Shown one piece after another: positions 33,364-46,805 of a stretch of 64,000 bases of DNA. The notes beneath the pieces are model-generated. The model did no database searches, was not told the DNA's origin, and saw nothing but the letters and a program-made list of their open reading frames with translations. The position numbers and the translations under genes were made by a program. This DNA comes from Prunus persica (taxonomy: Eukaryota > Streptophyta > Magnoliopsida > Rosales > Rosaceae): NCBI RefSeq assembly GCF_000346465.2, contig NC_034015.1, positions 9,232,923 through 9,296,922 on the forward strand, written 5' to 3'. Position 1 is the first letter of the stretch. Every line of letters begins with the position of its first letter.

Positions 33364-33640
33364 TCTGACAAATCATGTTAGTAGCCATGTCATGGAGTAA
33401 ATCAATTTTGTTGGATGAAAACATTTGAAAGTTTCAAGGAAAAAAAAGCTGCAAAGTGATTGTAAGGAGAAGTTACGGGAACCGAAATTCCAAGAAGCAT
33501 CATAGGATTGAATCATCAGTAATGGGTGTTATAGATTATAGCAGAGAAAATCAAGGAAAGAAAAAACTCCTTATCTTTCTTTCTTTCATTTTGTGAGTTC
33601 TAATACAAAATGCTCATCTAAATAAATATCATCCATTCTG
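33364..33640 (-). pseudogene. ATPase copy C fragment (intronic)
   Basis: 33364-33545 matches the intron between exons 4 and 5 of copy B (51276-51445), from GACAAATCATGTTAGTAGCC to ATGGGTGTTATAGA. 33570-33640 matches intron 1 of copy B (about 56945-56998; CTTTCATTTTGTGAGTTCTA, then ATATCATCCATTC). The two pieces are joined directly, so exons 2-4 of this copy are missing. The upper edge meets the gypsy element, whose far side continues the same intron 1 at 49087. Confidence 0.7.
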
Positions 33641-35310
33641 TTTAGGCTTAAATTCCACACGCCAACCCAATTGACTATTAACCCATATCAAAAACAAGAG
33701 TTTGGGCTTTGTTTTGTTAAAATCAAAAGTCAGCCCAGACGTTTGCGAACCAATTTGCAAGGAATAAATTTACAGATTAAAGATTAATTTCCATTAATGG
33801 TGATTTAATTTGGACAAATCAGTTTCTAATTGGCTTTAAAACTAAAGCCTAGCTTCTAATCTCTCCAAAGGCTCAAAATTTGATCATCACCGTTGATCAC
33901 AATTTCAGAAATCAAGTCAGCAGATTTTGAAAAATCTCTCTCCACAAAGCCCACGTGACTCTAAAGTCAAGGTGTCAACAGGGCAGAGGAAGTGATGGGG
34001 AGTTGGTAGAAGGGTTAATCGGAAAACCACTCCCCATAACCATTTAATGCCACAAAAGGAGGGCCAAGTTTCCTTTCTATGCTCGTGAAGGCTTCGCATA
34101 AGAGCAAGTTGGGTTTACAAAAGATTTGCAAGAGAGAGGAGAGTTGGTTGTCAGAAGATCAAAATTGAGCATCATGGAAACTAACTGCTGATGGGTTTTC
34201 TTGTCAGACTAATTACTCCCCTCTTTTGCATTGGAACGGAAAATCCTCTCAACAAATTTGTCCTCCAGATATTAAGGAATAAACGCTCATTCAGATTCTC
34301 CATAAATATGAAAGAAGGTGAACATGATGAAAGACAACCAACAATTCAATCAAAACAAAAACTCTCAAGTTATACCGACAAACTCAAACATATCATATGA
34401 TCCCAAAAGCCTTTAGACTCTGAAGCAACCAAGCTCTTTGATTTATAAAAGACATCCAGTCTCTGACAAAACAAGCAGAACTCAGGTGTCTGACTTCAGT
34501 TCAACTTAAAGAAGTAATTCACAAAGAAAACGAGATTTCTCTCATTACAAATTTAGTTCAGCATATGCCAATCAAGAAAAATTCAGGTTTTTCATAATAT
34601 GAAAACCTCAACAAATTTACAAGGATGCCTTGATATCTGAGAATCATCAGAACATATCACAAGTGATCCACAATTAAGCAGAACAGGTGCTGAAGTGTAG
34701 TTCCGGACCAGAAATTGCCAATCCAGCCACTCCAATCCAATCCAGACTGAAGAAATCCCAGTTCTGCCCATCCAACAAGCCTTTTCATGGCTAAAATAGA
34801 TTAAAACTTAATTTCCAACTGAACCTCATCAGTTGAAGGTGCTGATGTTTGAATCCAGCACAGATACATCTAGTCCAGCCTGAGTCACAAGCAACAATCG
34901 AAGCAAAAATCGAAGCCTAATGTTCTGTTGTCATTTCATATGTGGCAGTTCCCTTTTGTTTTAAAATGTGTAACAGGCAGTTCTCTTTAAAACAGTTTGA
35001 TTTATTTTCAATATTCATTTTGGCTAGAACTGCTAGTTTTTACTATGAGAAATTGGGAAGTCATCACCAGTCTGAGGCAAGAAAAGAACTTACTTGGAAG
35101 ATATTCCTCACCCAAATTCATAATCACTTGTTTAAAGTCAGTAACTTGGGGCACAAGTTATCTATTTTCATAAGTCTGTTAGAGTATTGACCACTAACAG
35201 TGGCATGCCCTCACACTAAAGAAAGTTGACTTGTTGACCATAAATGGTTTTCAAGTCAATGGGGAATTTTACCATACCATCACAGGAACTAAATCTAAAC
35301 GAGTGAACAA
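33641..35310 (+). repeat. LTR-like block a of the gypsy element
   Basis: It begins TGTTTAGGCTTAAATTC and ends before a primer-site-like TTGGCACGCACGGTGGGACC. It shares several blocks with 37026-38650, for example GTCTGAGGCAAGAAAAGAAC and ATATGAAAACCTCAACAAAT, but the 5' halves have diverged or been rearranged. Confidence 0.6.
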
Positions 35311-35368
35311 TTTGGCACGCACGGTGGGACCTCACAATATACATACTCCTAAAAACACTTTTTAGTGT

Positions 35369-36905
35369 ATGAATATTGGAAGTTCAAGCCAGAACCCACG
35401 CTTTGCCATGGAAAGAGATCAACCAGCTTTCCGAGAAGAAGGACATGAATCAGAAGAGAGTGATGCTAGGCATTCAGCTTACGGCAATACCAGGAGTAGA
35501 TGTTCCCGATCTAGCTCCAAAATGATAAACCAAATACAGGAGGCTGTGCTTCGATAAGAAGCTGCAGCACAAATGAGCCATGACAATCTGAACAACATGA
35601 CAGCCATGATGCAATGGCAAGTCAATAGGCAGTTTAGGAAGGATCGTGAGGCTGCTATTACGAGGAATCCAGATCCAGACAATGTAGTCCAGCAACTAAA
35701 ACTCCCTTTCGGACCTCCACTAGGATTGGCATGGCCATACCAAGAAAATCCCCTCATTGCATAGATAGCTGGAGTACCTGGAGTAGTAGAGATCCAGGCT
35801 GGACAAAGGGGATGAGCCTTTGTCACCCAAGAATAGGAAGCTCCAATTCTTCCACTAGGCCCAGCACCAGTTCAGGCTCCCCAGAATCAGCCAAAACTTC
35901 CAGTTGTTCCATGGCCAGAGATTCCACATGGCCAGTTAGTGGCACACCTGCCTGAACAGCCAATAATGTTGCCTTATAGATCTAGAAGAATGATCCCAAT
36001 CCATTTACCCAACTAGCAAGAAGTAGAAGAGGCAGATGAGGAATTAATCCTTTCGCTAACAACGACAGGAATAAGCTATGGGCAAACTGGATGAATCATC
36101 CAGATTTCGAAGAAGATGAAGAATATAGGGAGGAGGTCATACCCAGACCATACAAAATTGAACAGAGGGCTGAACAGAATTAGCCAGAACAGGGACGGAA
36201 CTTACCTCATGTTAACGCTTTGAATGACATGGGGGCACTACAAAGAATGATTAGAGAGATGATGGATCTTGAGGTCAGAAAAGGAGAAAGGCCCACTTAC
36301 AAGAAGCCATATCCAGCTTACATTAATCAGATGCCTTTACCCCCTGGTTTTAAAGTACCAACTTTCACTTTGTTCAATGGAGAATACGCTCATGCGTCAT
36401 CAGTCGAACATATAGGCAAATTCCTTGTCTAATGCATAGATATAGAGAATAATCCCTTATTGAAGCTTAGGCTTTTTGGGAATTCCCTGTTCGGACAAGC
36501 TTTTACTTGGTATACCAATTTACCAACCAATTCTATCCAGACATAGGAGCAGATGGAGAATGCTTTCCACGACTATTATTTCAGAATCCAGCCAGAAGTC
36601 ACCATAAGTGATCTTGCGGCTCTTAAACAGAGTGAGGATGAACCTGCCTAGGATTTCATCACCAGGTTTAGGAAACTCAAAATGAAGTGCAGAATCCCCT
36701 TGGAAGAAAGGCCCAGATGGCTCAGACCACCCTCAATATTTCTCTAAGAAAGAGATTCGATGGAATGGTGTTTGGAGACTTGGCAGAATTGGCAGATAAA
36801 GCTTCCAAGTATGAAAGAATTGCTAAGGGAAGAGCAGCAGAAGAGAAATTCTTCCAAATGCGCATATTACAAGACACCATCTTCCTCAGTCCATTTGGTT
36901 GAGGT
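35369..36905 (+). pseudogene. Ty3/gypsy gag remnant
   Basis: Frames with interruptions encode a retrotrans_gag capsid core: PLPPGFKVPTFTLFNGE, GNSLFGQAFTWYTNLP, then ALKQSEDEPA*DFITRFRKL. Stops occur after VLR (about 35555), in the DIENNP region and at several later points. The protein would have been the virus-like-particle capsid of the element. It is not functional. Confidence 0.7.
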
Positions 36906-37025
36906 AGAATCGGAAGAAGATTAAGAAAGTTCAGAAGAAATAGAGGTGCATCTATCAATCTACTACCTCATAGACTATTGGTTAAGCTGGACAGAACAGA
37001 AAAAGACTAATCCCAACGCGTCTTT

Positions 37026-38650
37026 GTTTGGGCCTAAATTCAGCACGCCAAAATACAAAAGACAGGCCCATGGTGAAAATTCCTGCCCAGCCCAAGCTGT
37101 CCAGACAGGTTGGGCTTCACGCCAAAATGTCGAAAACGAAGCCCCAGCCTAAGAAAGACCAACGTGGAAACTTTCAATTGGGCTTCAAGGATCAGCCCGT
37201 AATTTTTGTTAGGTTCAAACCCAAGGGATCAAAAACACACCCACGTGATTACCTCAACTTTGAAAAGTCAGCAATTCCAACTAAGTTTAAAATATGAGAG
37301 GGATATCTCTGAAACACTGCCAACAGAAGATCAAAACCCATCTGTGTTCGAGATTTTGCTCCAAATCAATACACCATCTTCCAAGGAATTCACAGGTCAC
37401 GCTTCCTAAATTAGAACGGGAAACAGGGAGCTGTTCAGAAAATACAAAAGAAAAACCAAACCGCCATAAAAAGCCTACACAGACGGTGGCGTTGGTTGAA
37501 ATAGAAAGCTACCACCCAGGAAACCAGGGAAGGGACTGCTTTAGGAGGTGACTACTGAGAGCCTATCTGCCATGATTGACAAGAATCCCTTTTTTACTTT
37601 ACATTATAGGAGATCTTTTTGCTGCCCATTATTTAGAATTAAAATCACCTCCCCAAGAGGTTCTCTTATAAAAACGAAAGTAGGCAAGGAAGAAAAGGAC
37701 ACCCAACAACAACAAAAAAGAACACTCAATTCATCAATCAAACAATCAGAAATCAACCAAAGGCAAAAAACTCAAAACGATCACTTGATCACTGAGAACC
37801 TTCAAACAAACTGGAGCAACCAGAAGCTCATTTGAGCCACACAAGAAGCCAGCTATAGATCAGAACTTCCAAAGTTCAGACTTAGCGAAATAAGTCATTC
37901 AAAACGAGACTTCTCTCGTTACAAATTTGGTTCAGCTAAAGCCAAGACAAGCAGAGTTTGAGTTTTCACAAATATGAAAACCTCAACAAATTTTACAGTG
38001 CAGTTCCAGCTTGCTAAGTCCTCGAGAACAGCCACTTCTGCCCCTTCAAACTGAAGAAGCTGCAGTTCTGCCCACTAAAAGGCCTCACGAAGCGTGAAGT
38101 AAACATAAAGCTCTGCCAAAATCGAACTTTGGTATCGATTCATAGCTCAGCCTGGCATCTGAAGTCACGAAGCAGTACGGACCAACCCAGGCGTGTCCAG
38201 TCCAGCCCAAGCTAGAGCCTTCCATCCAAGCAGAAATGGAGTTCCGGCCATCTTTTAACCTTCCTAGCGTCAATATGCATATCTATTGTTTTGTAAAAGG
38301 CAGTTCTGCCTAAAACAGCCCAACTTCTATCAAATATTTCTGGCCAGAACAGCCATTTGATACTGAGATAAATTTTGAAAGTCCTCACCAGTCTGAGGCA
38401 AGAAAAGAACTTACTTGGGAGATATTCTTCACCCAAATTCACAATCATTTGTTTTAGAAGTCAGTAACTTGGGGCGCAAGTTATCCGCTCTAAAAAGAAG
38501 TCTGTTAGAATTTACATTGCTAGCAGTGGCACGCTCACACACCAAAGAAAGCTGACTTGTAGACCAACCAATGGTCTCCAAGCCAGTGGGGAACTTCGCC
38601 CTTCCACCTCAGGAGTAAACATGAAAACGGGTGAACAGTCTTACAGTCAC
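37026..38650 (+). repeat. LTR-like block b of the gypsy element
   Basis: It starts TGTTTGGGCCTAAATTCAGC, parallel to block a, and ends in GGGTGAACAGTC before the protease remnant. Its position between gag and pol is abnormal for one element and points to recombination between two related copies. Confidence 0.55.
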
Positions 38651-40260
38651 CAATTTCGCTGGGGGCATCACCAAGACCCATAGGATATTGGATGTGGATG
38701 TCACGGTAAGAACCAAGAAGCTGAAGATTGTTTTCTTTGTGGTAGACACCACTTCTACCACTTACAATGCATTACGTGGAGAGATTGGATCCACCAAAGC
38801 TTATGTGTTCCTTCCACTCTACACCAACAGTTGGCCCTCTGGCATTAAAAGGGTTTTATGAAGAGAATAGAGGCTGATCCACTGTCATTTTTGCCATCTG
38901 CAAATTTTTTTGCAGATCATCCAGGGGAAGAGATTGAGAACATGGATTCCATGGATATAGCCAATGCAGATCTGCTGAGTAGAGCTCACACCTATCTCAA
39001 TAATCCCACCCATTGGAAGTTGTATTTTGATGGGTCTAAAACTAACCTGGCTTCTAGAGCAAGAATTATTTTAGAAGATCCATTAGGAATCAAACACTGT
39101 TATTCATTCGAGCTAGATTTTCAGTGCACCAACAACAGTGCAGAGTACGAAGCTTTGATCATTGGCTTCGAGATGCTTGGAGATTCCGTGCTTGTTATGA
39201 AGCAGATTGCTGAAGCATACAAGTGTTTGAATCCTTCCTTAACTGTTTATTTGCTGGCAGCCTAAAATCTCCTGGCAGAATTCAGGGAAGCCACTTGGGA
39301 ACATATTCTAAGGGAAGAGAATTTTGCAGCCAATGAAATGGCTCAAATAGCAACAGGAGTGCAAATACCTGAAGACTGCATACAGAGAATCATCAAAGTA
39401 GGGAAGAAGAGTCTACCATCTGTTCTGACCAGGGGAATGGAGATAGATGTCAATTCTACCATAATGACTGAGGAGGATTGGAAATTGCCTATAATTAGTT
39501 ATTTGCAGTATCCAACCATTCCTTCCGAGAAGAAGATAAGAATCATGGCTTTGAACTATCTCATGTGGAATGGAGACTTTGTCCGAAAGAGCAAGGATGA
39601 GCTACTCTTGAGGTGCTTGGGGAAGGAAGAATACATGAAAGTAATGGGAGAAGTCCACGAGGGAATCTATGGAGCTCATCAGAACGGAAGAAAAATGTGC
39701 TGGCTGATCAAAAGGTATGGTTATTTCTGGCCTACCATGGTGAAAGACTGCATAGAATATTCTAAAGGATGTGAAGCTTGCCGGAAACATGGACCAATCC
39801 AGCAAGCTCCCTCAGTTCCTATGAATCCAGTTGTTGAGCCATGGCCATTCAGGGGATGGGCAATGGACCTCATTGGTAAGATCTATCCAGCCAGTAGCAA
39901 ACACCACTGTGTCATCACTGTGGCTACAGATTACTTCACTAAGTGGGTGGAGGCTAAACCAGTCAAATCCACTACATCTCAAGAGATCATCACTTTCATT
40001 GAGGAGCAGATTGTACACATGTTTGGCATACCTGAATCAATTACAACTGACAAAGGGACTTCCTTCATATCCAGGGAGATGCAAGATATGGCAAGTAGGC
40101 TCAAGATCAAATTACTATGCTCAGGCAAATGGATAGGCAGAATCAAGCAAGAAGGTGATCATTAATATCATCAGGAAAATCCAAGGCAATGGCATGAAAA
40201 GTTGTCAGAAACCTTATTGGCCTCTAGAACTTCAAAGAGAGAGGCAACTGGCATGACCCC
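38636..40260 (+). pseudogene. Ty3/gypsy pol remnant: protease end, RNase H, integrase
   Basis: 38636-38861 resembles the end of the aspartic-protease region (KLKIVFFVVDTTSTTYNAL). It is followed almost at once by RNase H (HWKLYFDGSKTN, NNSAEYEALI), so the reverse transcriptase is missing. A stop at 39263 interrupts RNase H. Integrase follows with its HHCC zinc finger (C-x2-C in CEACRKH) and core Asp residues in WAMDLIG and TTDKGTSF. The frame breaks near 40130 and is then interrupted by the inserted DNA. Confidence 0.75.
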
Positions 40261-41958
40261 AATATAAAATGGATAATTCTAAGGAAATAATATATAATAG
40301 TAAAGGGACAAGAACATTGCTTTAGATACATAACGTACATAAAGTAATAAGTCCATGAATTAAGATATAAATGGAAAGTGGTCCAAAGAAGTTAGATACA
40401 CGAGACATTTCCATACATATAAATATCGTATCCTAAAATGTTCATGGTCATAGGATCACCAATTGGACAATGGTGACCTGCAAAGGCAAGTACACATTAT
40501 GTCTGCTCAATTGAGAGGATGACTAGTTTCAAGTCATTCGTGTAGAGACATTGAGACAGATGTGTAGGTGCTCTATAGAAGATGAAGTCCACTGAACGCG
40601 ATCAACTCTAGAATTCTTGTATGGAAGTCTTACTCACAAGTGTCAAACAAAGAATTCTAAGTTGTGATCATGCAAATTAATCCTTAGACCTGGGACATCA
40701 CAGTTGTCTTTGTATATGTTGTTTCTCTTTGAGAGCACTATACGGTCGTATCAAAATGATGTGACTTAAAGGTGTTCCTCAGGATTCTCAGCGTGTACGC
40801 AGAGACAGGTGAATGTACAACAAGGAATCTCTACTCTTAATAAGGAGAGAATACTCTAAAGATATGATTCGTGAATCTTTGGCCAAAGTATTGGATGGAC
40901 ATTTAAACAAGAACGTTTGCAATTTCATCAAATTGAATCATATAATCAAGAGATGTCATATTAGAGATTTTGACACAAGTTTACCATATCCCGAGAATAT
41001 GACATAAAGTATTGAACTAGAGAAGGATCAAATTGCATTGTAATAATAAACTGACTAGGTTCTCTGAATGAATTCTTTTTAGCTAGGGTAGCCATGACAT
41101 ACTACTAGGTGTCACTCATGGCTTGTGGAAGCCCTGTAAGAACTAATTATAATTAGCATTCACCAATAGGGAGAATTGTATGGAGGGATACAATTCACAC
41201 TTGATTCAGAGTGAATCAATCATACCCACTGCCTCGCTAATTAGAACCTATAAGATCGCACACCGAAAAGGAATCGATTGGGAAATTATGAAGAGAATGA
41301 ATGATTTTGTGACTTGGTCAAAGTCAATGTGAAAGTCAAAGGTCAAAGTCAAAAGTCAAAGGTCAAATGGTTGACCCGACACTTGACACGGTCAACTAAG
41401 GATGATCGGGACCAACACTCGTTAGACAAGGGAGTGATTGAATTAGTCAAGTCACTAGAGTAATTAAATTGATTAGATTAATTTAATATTCAATTAAAGT
41501 TATGAAACTTTAATTAAAGATCCCATATGGCGTGGAAATTCGAAAGGGATTTGACCATATGAACTTAGGCACATATGTGACATATTATAGGATTAATGTG
41601 TTGGGCCAAGATAGAAAAAGATGAAACAAAAAAAAATGGGTGTGGCTACACTAGGCTTGGGGGCATTTTTGTCACTCTTGTTACATTTTTTTATCCTATA
41701 AGTGTGTAGCTATAGAGTCATATCATCCTAGGATTTTTCAAGTTGGTCAATTGGAAGAGAGAAAACATCAAGCTCTCTCTCCTTAACCCCTTGAATCTAT
41801 CACATAAAGTAAAGGTGCTAGCACCACTCTTCACTTGTTGTCTACTCATTCTCTCATCCCATTTAATTATTGGTGAAGAGCTTTGGGGAGGTGCAAATCT
41901 TTGTACCTATTTGGAGAGCTACAAGATGGAGAATCAACATCAAAGGGACCACTCCCTC

Positions 41959-42472
41959 TGTTAAACAACCCGCACACTAGATGTTGTTCTTTGATGTAAC
42001 CAGCTGCAATAGACTAAACTAGCAAATATTAAAATACTTAGAAACACACAAGAATTATACTGGTGCGGCAGAACTTTTGCCTACGTCCAGTTGTGATTTC
42101 TTTAGGTAGAGAAATCACTGCTCTTTTGATTAATAATAGAGATTACAGAACTTTTGCAACCCTAGAACTAATCTCAAAACTCACGGCTGTCTCTGGCTAT
42201 TTTTCACCTGTAAAATAAGCCCTGCCGCACCCTATTTATAGATATAGAGTTGGCTTATATGTCCCAAGGCTGATTGAATTCCTATTCCTAAGTAGATTAG
42301 GAAATTACACTCATCCAAATCCAAATAAACTTCTAGAAATCCAAACCTAAATTGAATAAGGAAAACGGAAATTCTTTCATAATCCCTCTAGGACAAGAAT
42401 CGGTATATCTCTAATTTTCCTAAAACAATCCTAAACCAACTAGGACATATTTAATAAGCCAAAATCCTAACA
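41959..42472 (-). repeat. Copia 3' LTR
   Basis: 514 bp, starting TGTTAGGATTTTGG after the polypurine tract and ending TTTAACA. It is the same length as the 5' LTR. Confidence 0.9.
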
Positions 42473-42624
42473 ATCTCCATCTTGGTGAGTCAAACCAAGT
42501 CTTGATCGTTGCACCCCATAGTATCTTTGAACCTCCTTAAAGCAGCTTTAGAAATCTTCAAGAGTCTTCACCTTGGCAATCTTCTTCTTGCCTCATTGCA
42601 CCTCAAGTGAGGAGGTGCTCCACT

Positions 42625-44911
42625 TTAATCAATAACGAGATTGATCAAGTTCCAGCAATACTTGAACTTCTTGGCCGGCACTATCTTTGTAAGGAAATTT
42701 GCAGCATTGTCATCCGTATGAATCTTTTCAATCCAAATCTCCTTAGACTCCACCCAATTTCTGATTCTGTGATATCTTGCTTCAATGTGCTTTGATCTTC
42801 CAAAAAAAAAACCTTGATTCTTTGCCAAGTGAATGGCACTTTGACTATCACACTTCAGCTTCACACAATCTTGGGTGATTCCCATTTGACTTACCAAGCC
42901 ACTAAGCCAAATTGCTTCCTTTCCAGCTTTGGCCAATGCAATATACTCTACCTCTGTGGTCAACAAAGTTGTAATTGGTTGCAATAGTGCCCTCCAACTG
43001 ATCGGTCCTCCTGCACATGTAAACACATAACCAGAAGTTGACCTTCTCTTGTCCAAGTCCCCTGCATAATCGGCATCCACATATCCCAACACCCCTGCAT
43101 TTTCTTTTTGCTTCTCAAACATAATCCTTTGTCGCCAAGAACCCTCCAAATAATGCAAAATCCACTTGACTGCATCCTAATGTTGCTTTCCTGGATTTGC
43201 CATGTATCTGGAAACAACATTGATTGCTTGAGTTATGTCGGGACATGTGCATACCATTGCATACATGAGGCAACCCACGACATTAGCATAAGGCATCTTC
43301 TCTATTACTTGTTGCTCTTCCTCGGACTTAGGACACTATTGCCCACTTAACTTGAAGTGAGCTGCCAAAGGAGTCGAAACTACCTTTGCTTCTTGCATGT
43401 TGAATTTCTCAAGAACCTTTTGAATATACTTGGCTTGTGATATCCAGATCCTTCCAGCGGTCCTATCTCTCTGAATTTCCATGCCAAGGATCTTCTGTGC
43501 TGCACCTAGATCTTTCATGTCGAACTCCTCGCTGAACATCTTCTTCAAGTCTTGAATTCTAGACTTGTTTTGACAAGCGATTAGCATGTCATCCACATAT
43601 AGCAAAAGCAATATGATCATCCCATCTTGGAACACATGATAGTACACGCAACAGTCATATAAACATATTCTAAAATTGATTTTTAGCATGAAGTAATCGA
43701 ACTTCTTGTACCACTGTCTTGGAGACTGTTTCAGGCCATACAGGGACTTCCTTAACTGACATACTAGGTTATCTTTTCCATATTCAATAAACCCTTCTGG
43801 TTGAGCCATGAAAATTGTCTCCTCTAGATCCCTATGAAGAAACGTTGTCTTCACATGTATCTGTTCAATCTCCATGTCATGCTGAGTTGCCATTGCTAAA
43901 AGAAATCTGATAGAAGTATGCTTGACTACGGGTGAAAAGATCTCATCATAATCCACCCCTTCCTTTTGTGAGTACCCTTTAGCCACAAGCCTTGCTTTGA
44001 ATCTCACGGCATCTTGTTCATGTAGTCCTTCCTTTTTCCTAAATACCTACTTGCATCCAACTAGCTTTCTGTCTTTGGGCTTAGGAACCAACTTCCAAAC
44101 AGAGTTCTTGTAAAGAGACTCCATTTCTTCTGTCATAGCACTTATCCAACTATCTAGCTCATCACTTCCTATAGCTTCTCGATAAGTAGTTGGATCTCCT
44201 TGACTAATGTTGAGAGCATAATTAACTTCGTCTTGGTTAAACCCAAACCTGTCAGGTTTCTTCTTGTTCCGATTAGGTTTGTCCAGTGCTATGCATCTCT
44301 GGAATGCAGGTGGATTGTTGATTGGAGTTCGAACCCTTTGGGATGTGTGGCAGATTAGAGTGCCTTCAATCTACCTTATTGCTTGCTCCACTTGATTCCT
44401 AACTGGTGAACGATGCTGATGCTTTTCTTATTCCTCAAAACCATCAGATTCGGCATCTTGCTCAATTTGCTCCACCCGAGCTTCTTCTTCGTCTGAACCG
44501 ATTAACGGAATCTTTGTTGCTTCAATTTCAGCATCGTCTTTCTTCTACCTACTACTCTCAACTTTATTCAGAGGCATGATTGTCTCATCAAAGACAATAT
44601 CTCGGCTGACAACCTTTTTCCTGTTGTTGATATCCCAAAGCTTGAAACCCTTCACTCATTTCTCAAAACCTAAGAATATGCAATGGGTAGACTTTAATTT
44701 GAGCTTGGACCTTTCATCACTTGGAATATGTGCGTAAGCACTACAGCCAAATACCCTGAGCTTGGAATAGTCCACCGGCTTCTCATACCATACCTCTTCT
44801 ACACTCTTAAAACCGAGAACTGTAGATGATGATCTGTTAATCAAATAACTTGCATGATTAACAGCCTCTGCCCAAAAACTATCAGGCAATCCCGCATGGA
44901 ATCTCATGCTC

Positions 44912-44942
<31 letters not shown>

Positions 44943-45796
44943 AGAGTTCGGTTCATCCTCTCAGCAACTCCATTTTGTTAGGGATTCTTCTTTACTGTGA
45001 AGTGCCTTATGATGCCTTCCTGCTTGCAGTAATCGGTAAACTCATTACTCGTATATTCACCTCCATTGTCACTTCTTAGGTACTTGATCTTTCTTCCAGT
45101 TTGATTCTTGGTTTCTGTTTTCCATTCCTTGAACTTTGCAAAAACCTCGGATTTTTGCTTCATGAAATAAACCCAAACCTTCCTAGAAAAATCATCCATG
45201 AAAGTAACAAAATACCTGGCTCCACCATTTGATTTGGTTGGTGCAAGGCCCCAAACATCTGAGTGAATATAGCTGAGTTGCTCCTTGCTTCGGTTATCTG
45301 CACTGCTACTCGTGAATGATACCTTCCTTTGCTTTCCAAGAACACAATATTCACAAAAGTCCAGTTTGCAAGATGACATGCCTTCCAACAGGCCTTGCTT
45401 GTGTAATTCTTGCAACCCTTTCTAGCTTATGTGCCCGAGCCTATGATGCCAGAGTTCAATCTTGTCTTATATACCTTGATTTACAGAAACAGCTGCTCCC
45501 CCGACTATAGTGGTCCCAATTAACTTATACAACTTATTGGGTTGTAGGTCACCTCGAATTACCACCAGTGATTCTTTCGTTACCCTGAGTCTTCCCTTTT
45601 TAGACTCGTACCCATAGCCGACCTCATCTAAAGTACCCAAGGAAATCAAATTCTTTCTTAGTCTAGGGACATATCTAACGTTCCCCAAAACTCGTATCAT
45701 CCCATCAAACATTTTGATTTGAACAGTGCCGATTCCTTTTACAGGACATGAAGAATCATCCCCCAAGCCAAATCTTCTAATCGATAATTGGGCCAA
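42625..45796 (-). pseudogene. Copia pol: integrase, reverse transcriptase, RNase H
   Basis: In order: pre-integrase and integrase (45415-44978, with DVWGLAP, FMDDFSRKVW and LRSDNGGEY), integrase C-part (44907-44656), reverse transcriptase (44007-43336, with the YVDDMLIA active site) and RNase H (43158-42625, with GYVDADYAGDLDKRRSTSGY). Frames are broken by at least five stops or shifts. A (CT)n run at 44912-44938 has expanded in the integrase coding region and disrupts it. Confidence 0.85.
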
Positions 45797-45814
45797 AGAA
45801 ATAACTTAAATTTA

Positions 45815-46804
45815 TTAAGTTTTTTCCCCGCTGCTGACTTCTTTGTAAGTATCGAACCATTCTCTTACTACACACATATGAAAAGTGCATTCGGTATCCA
45901 AAATCCAATTTGTGAAAGCCTTGGAGCCTGATGTTACTGAAAGAAACTCCCCGTCACTCTCATGCTCGGTGACTGCAGTAGCTGAACCTGAGCTTCCTTC
46001 CCTCTTGGCTTTCTTCTCTTTCCAAATCTTGCAGTTCCTCTTCCAATGATCGGCTAAACCACATTCGAAGCAACCTTCCTTTTTTTCCTTTTTCTTCTTG
46101 GATTTTGACCTACCTCTGTTGCATGTTTTCTCTTCCTTTGTCTTTTCCCGCCCCCTCTCCTTGCCTTTGGCATAAAGGCCTTGAGAGCTTTCAGTTATAT
46201 GATCTAGTTTAGCATATGACTGAAGAGCTTGAATTACATCTTCAAGCTTCAAGGACTCTTTTCCAAACATTAGAGTTGTTCGAAAGTGCTTGAAAGACGA
46301 AGGTAGAGACCTCAGCAAGATGATAGCCATACCATCATCTTTGTAAGTTTCTTCGACCTTTTGAAGATTAGTTATGCAATTCTGGAACCTGCATACGTGA
46401 TCTTCAATATCACCTCCTTCTTCCAGTCAAAGTCCGAATAGTTCATCCTTTAGAAATAGTTTATTGGACATGGTTTTGCCCATATAAACATTCTCCAACT
46501 TTTCCCATGCTTCTTGGGCAGTCATCTTTTCGGTGATGTGTGATTGAACTGGTCTTGTGAGATGGATCTTGATGGAACTCTTGGCCTTCTTGCGAACCTT
46601 AGTCCATGCTGCGTCTGTCATGCTTGCCGGCTTCTCACCGTTGAGTGCATCATCCAAATCTTGCTGCATCAGTACATTCTTCATCATCCTTTGCCAGTCC
46701 GTGAAGTCATCCTTACCGTCAAAGGGCTTTAACGTAGGTCCTAAATCCGCATTCATCTTCCCTTTAGACATCGTAGAACCCCTTGAGCCAATCTCTGATA
46801 TCAA
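45815..46804 (-). pseudogene. Copia gag and zinc knuckle, start of protease
   Basis: Gag starts near 46770 (PFDGKDDFTDWQRMMKNVL) and is interrupted by a stop at 46427. After a short frame break it resumes to 45815 with the CCHC knuckle CFECGLADHWKRNC and a protease-like WILDTECTFHMC. The usual protease triad is DSG or DTG; here Gly is replaced by Glu, so the protease would be inactive even without the stops. Confidence 0.8.
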
Positions 46805-46805
46805 T

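Noticed and set aside
33034..33424. Open frames with long Ser/Leu or Arg/Glu repeats
   Set aside because: Produced by the (CT)n/(GA)n microsatellite in flank DNA; no real protein. The same applies to 63422-63832.
37026..38650. Downstream LTR of a complete short gypsy element (33641-38650)
   Set aside because: Gag alone lies between the two blocks, the blocks differ strongly in their 5' halves, and pol sequence continues beyond; recombination fits better.
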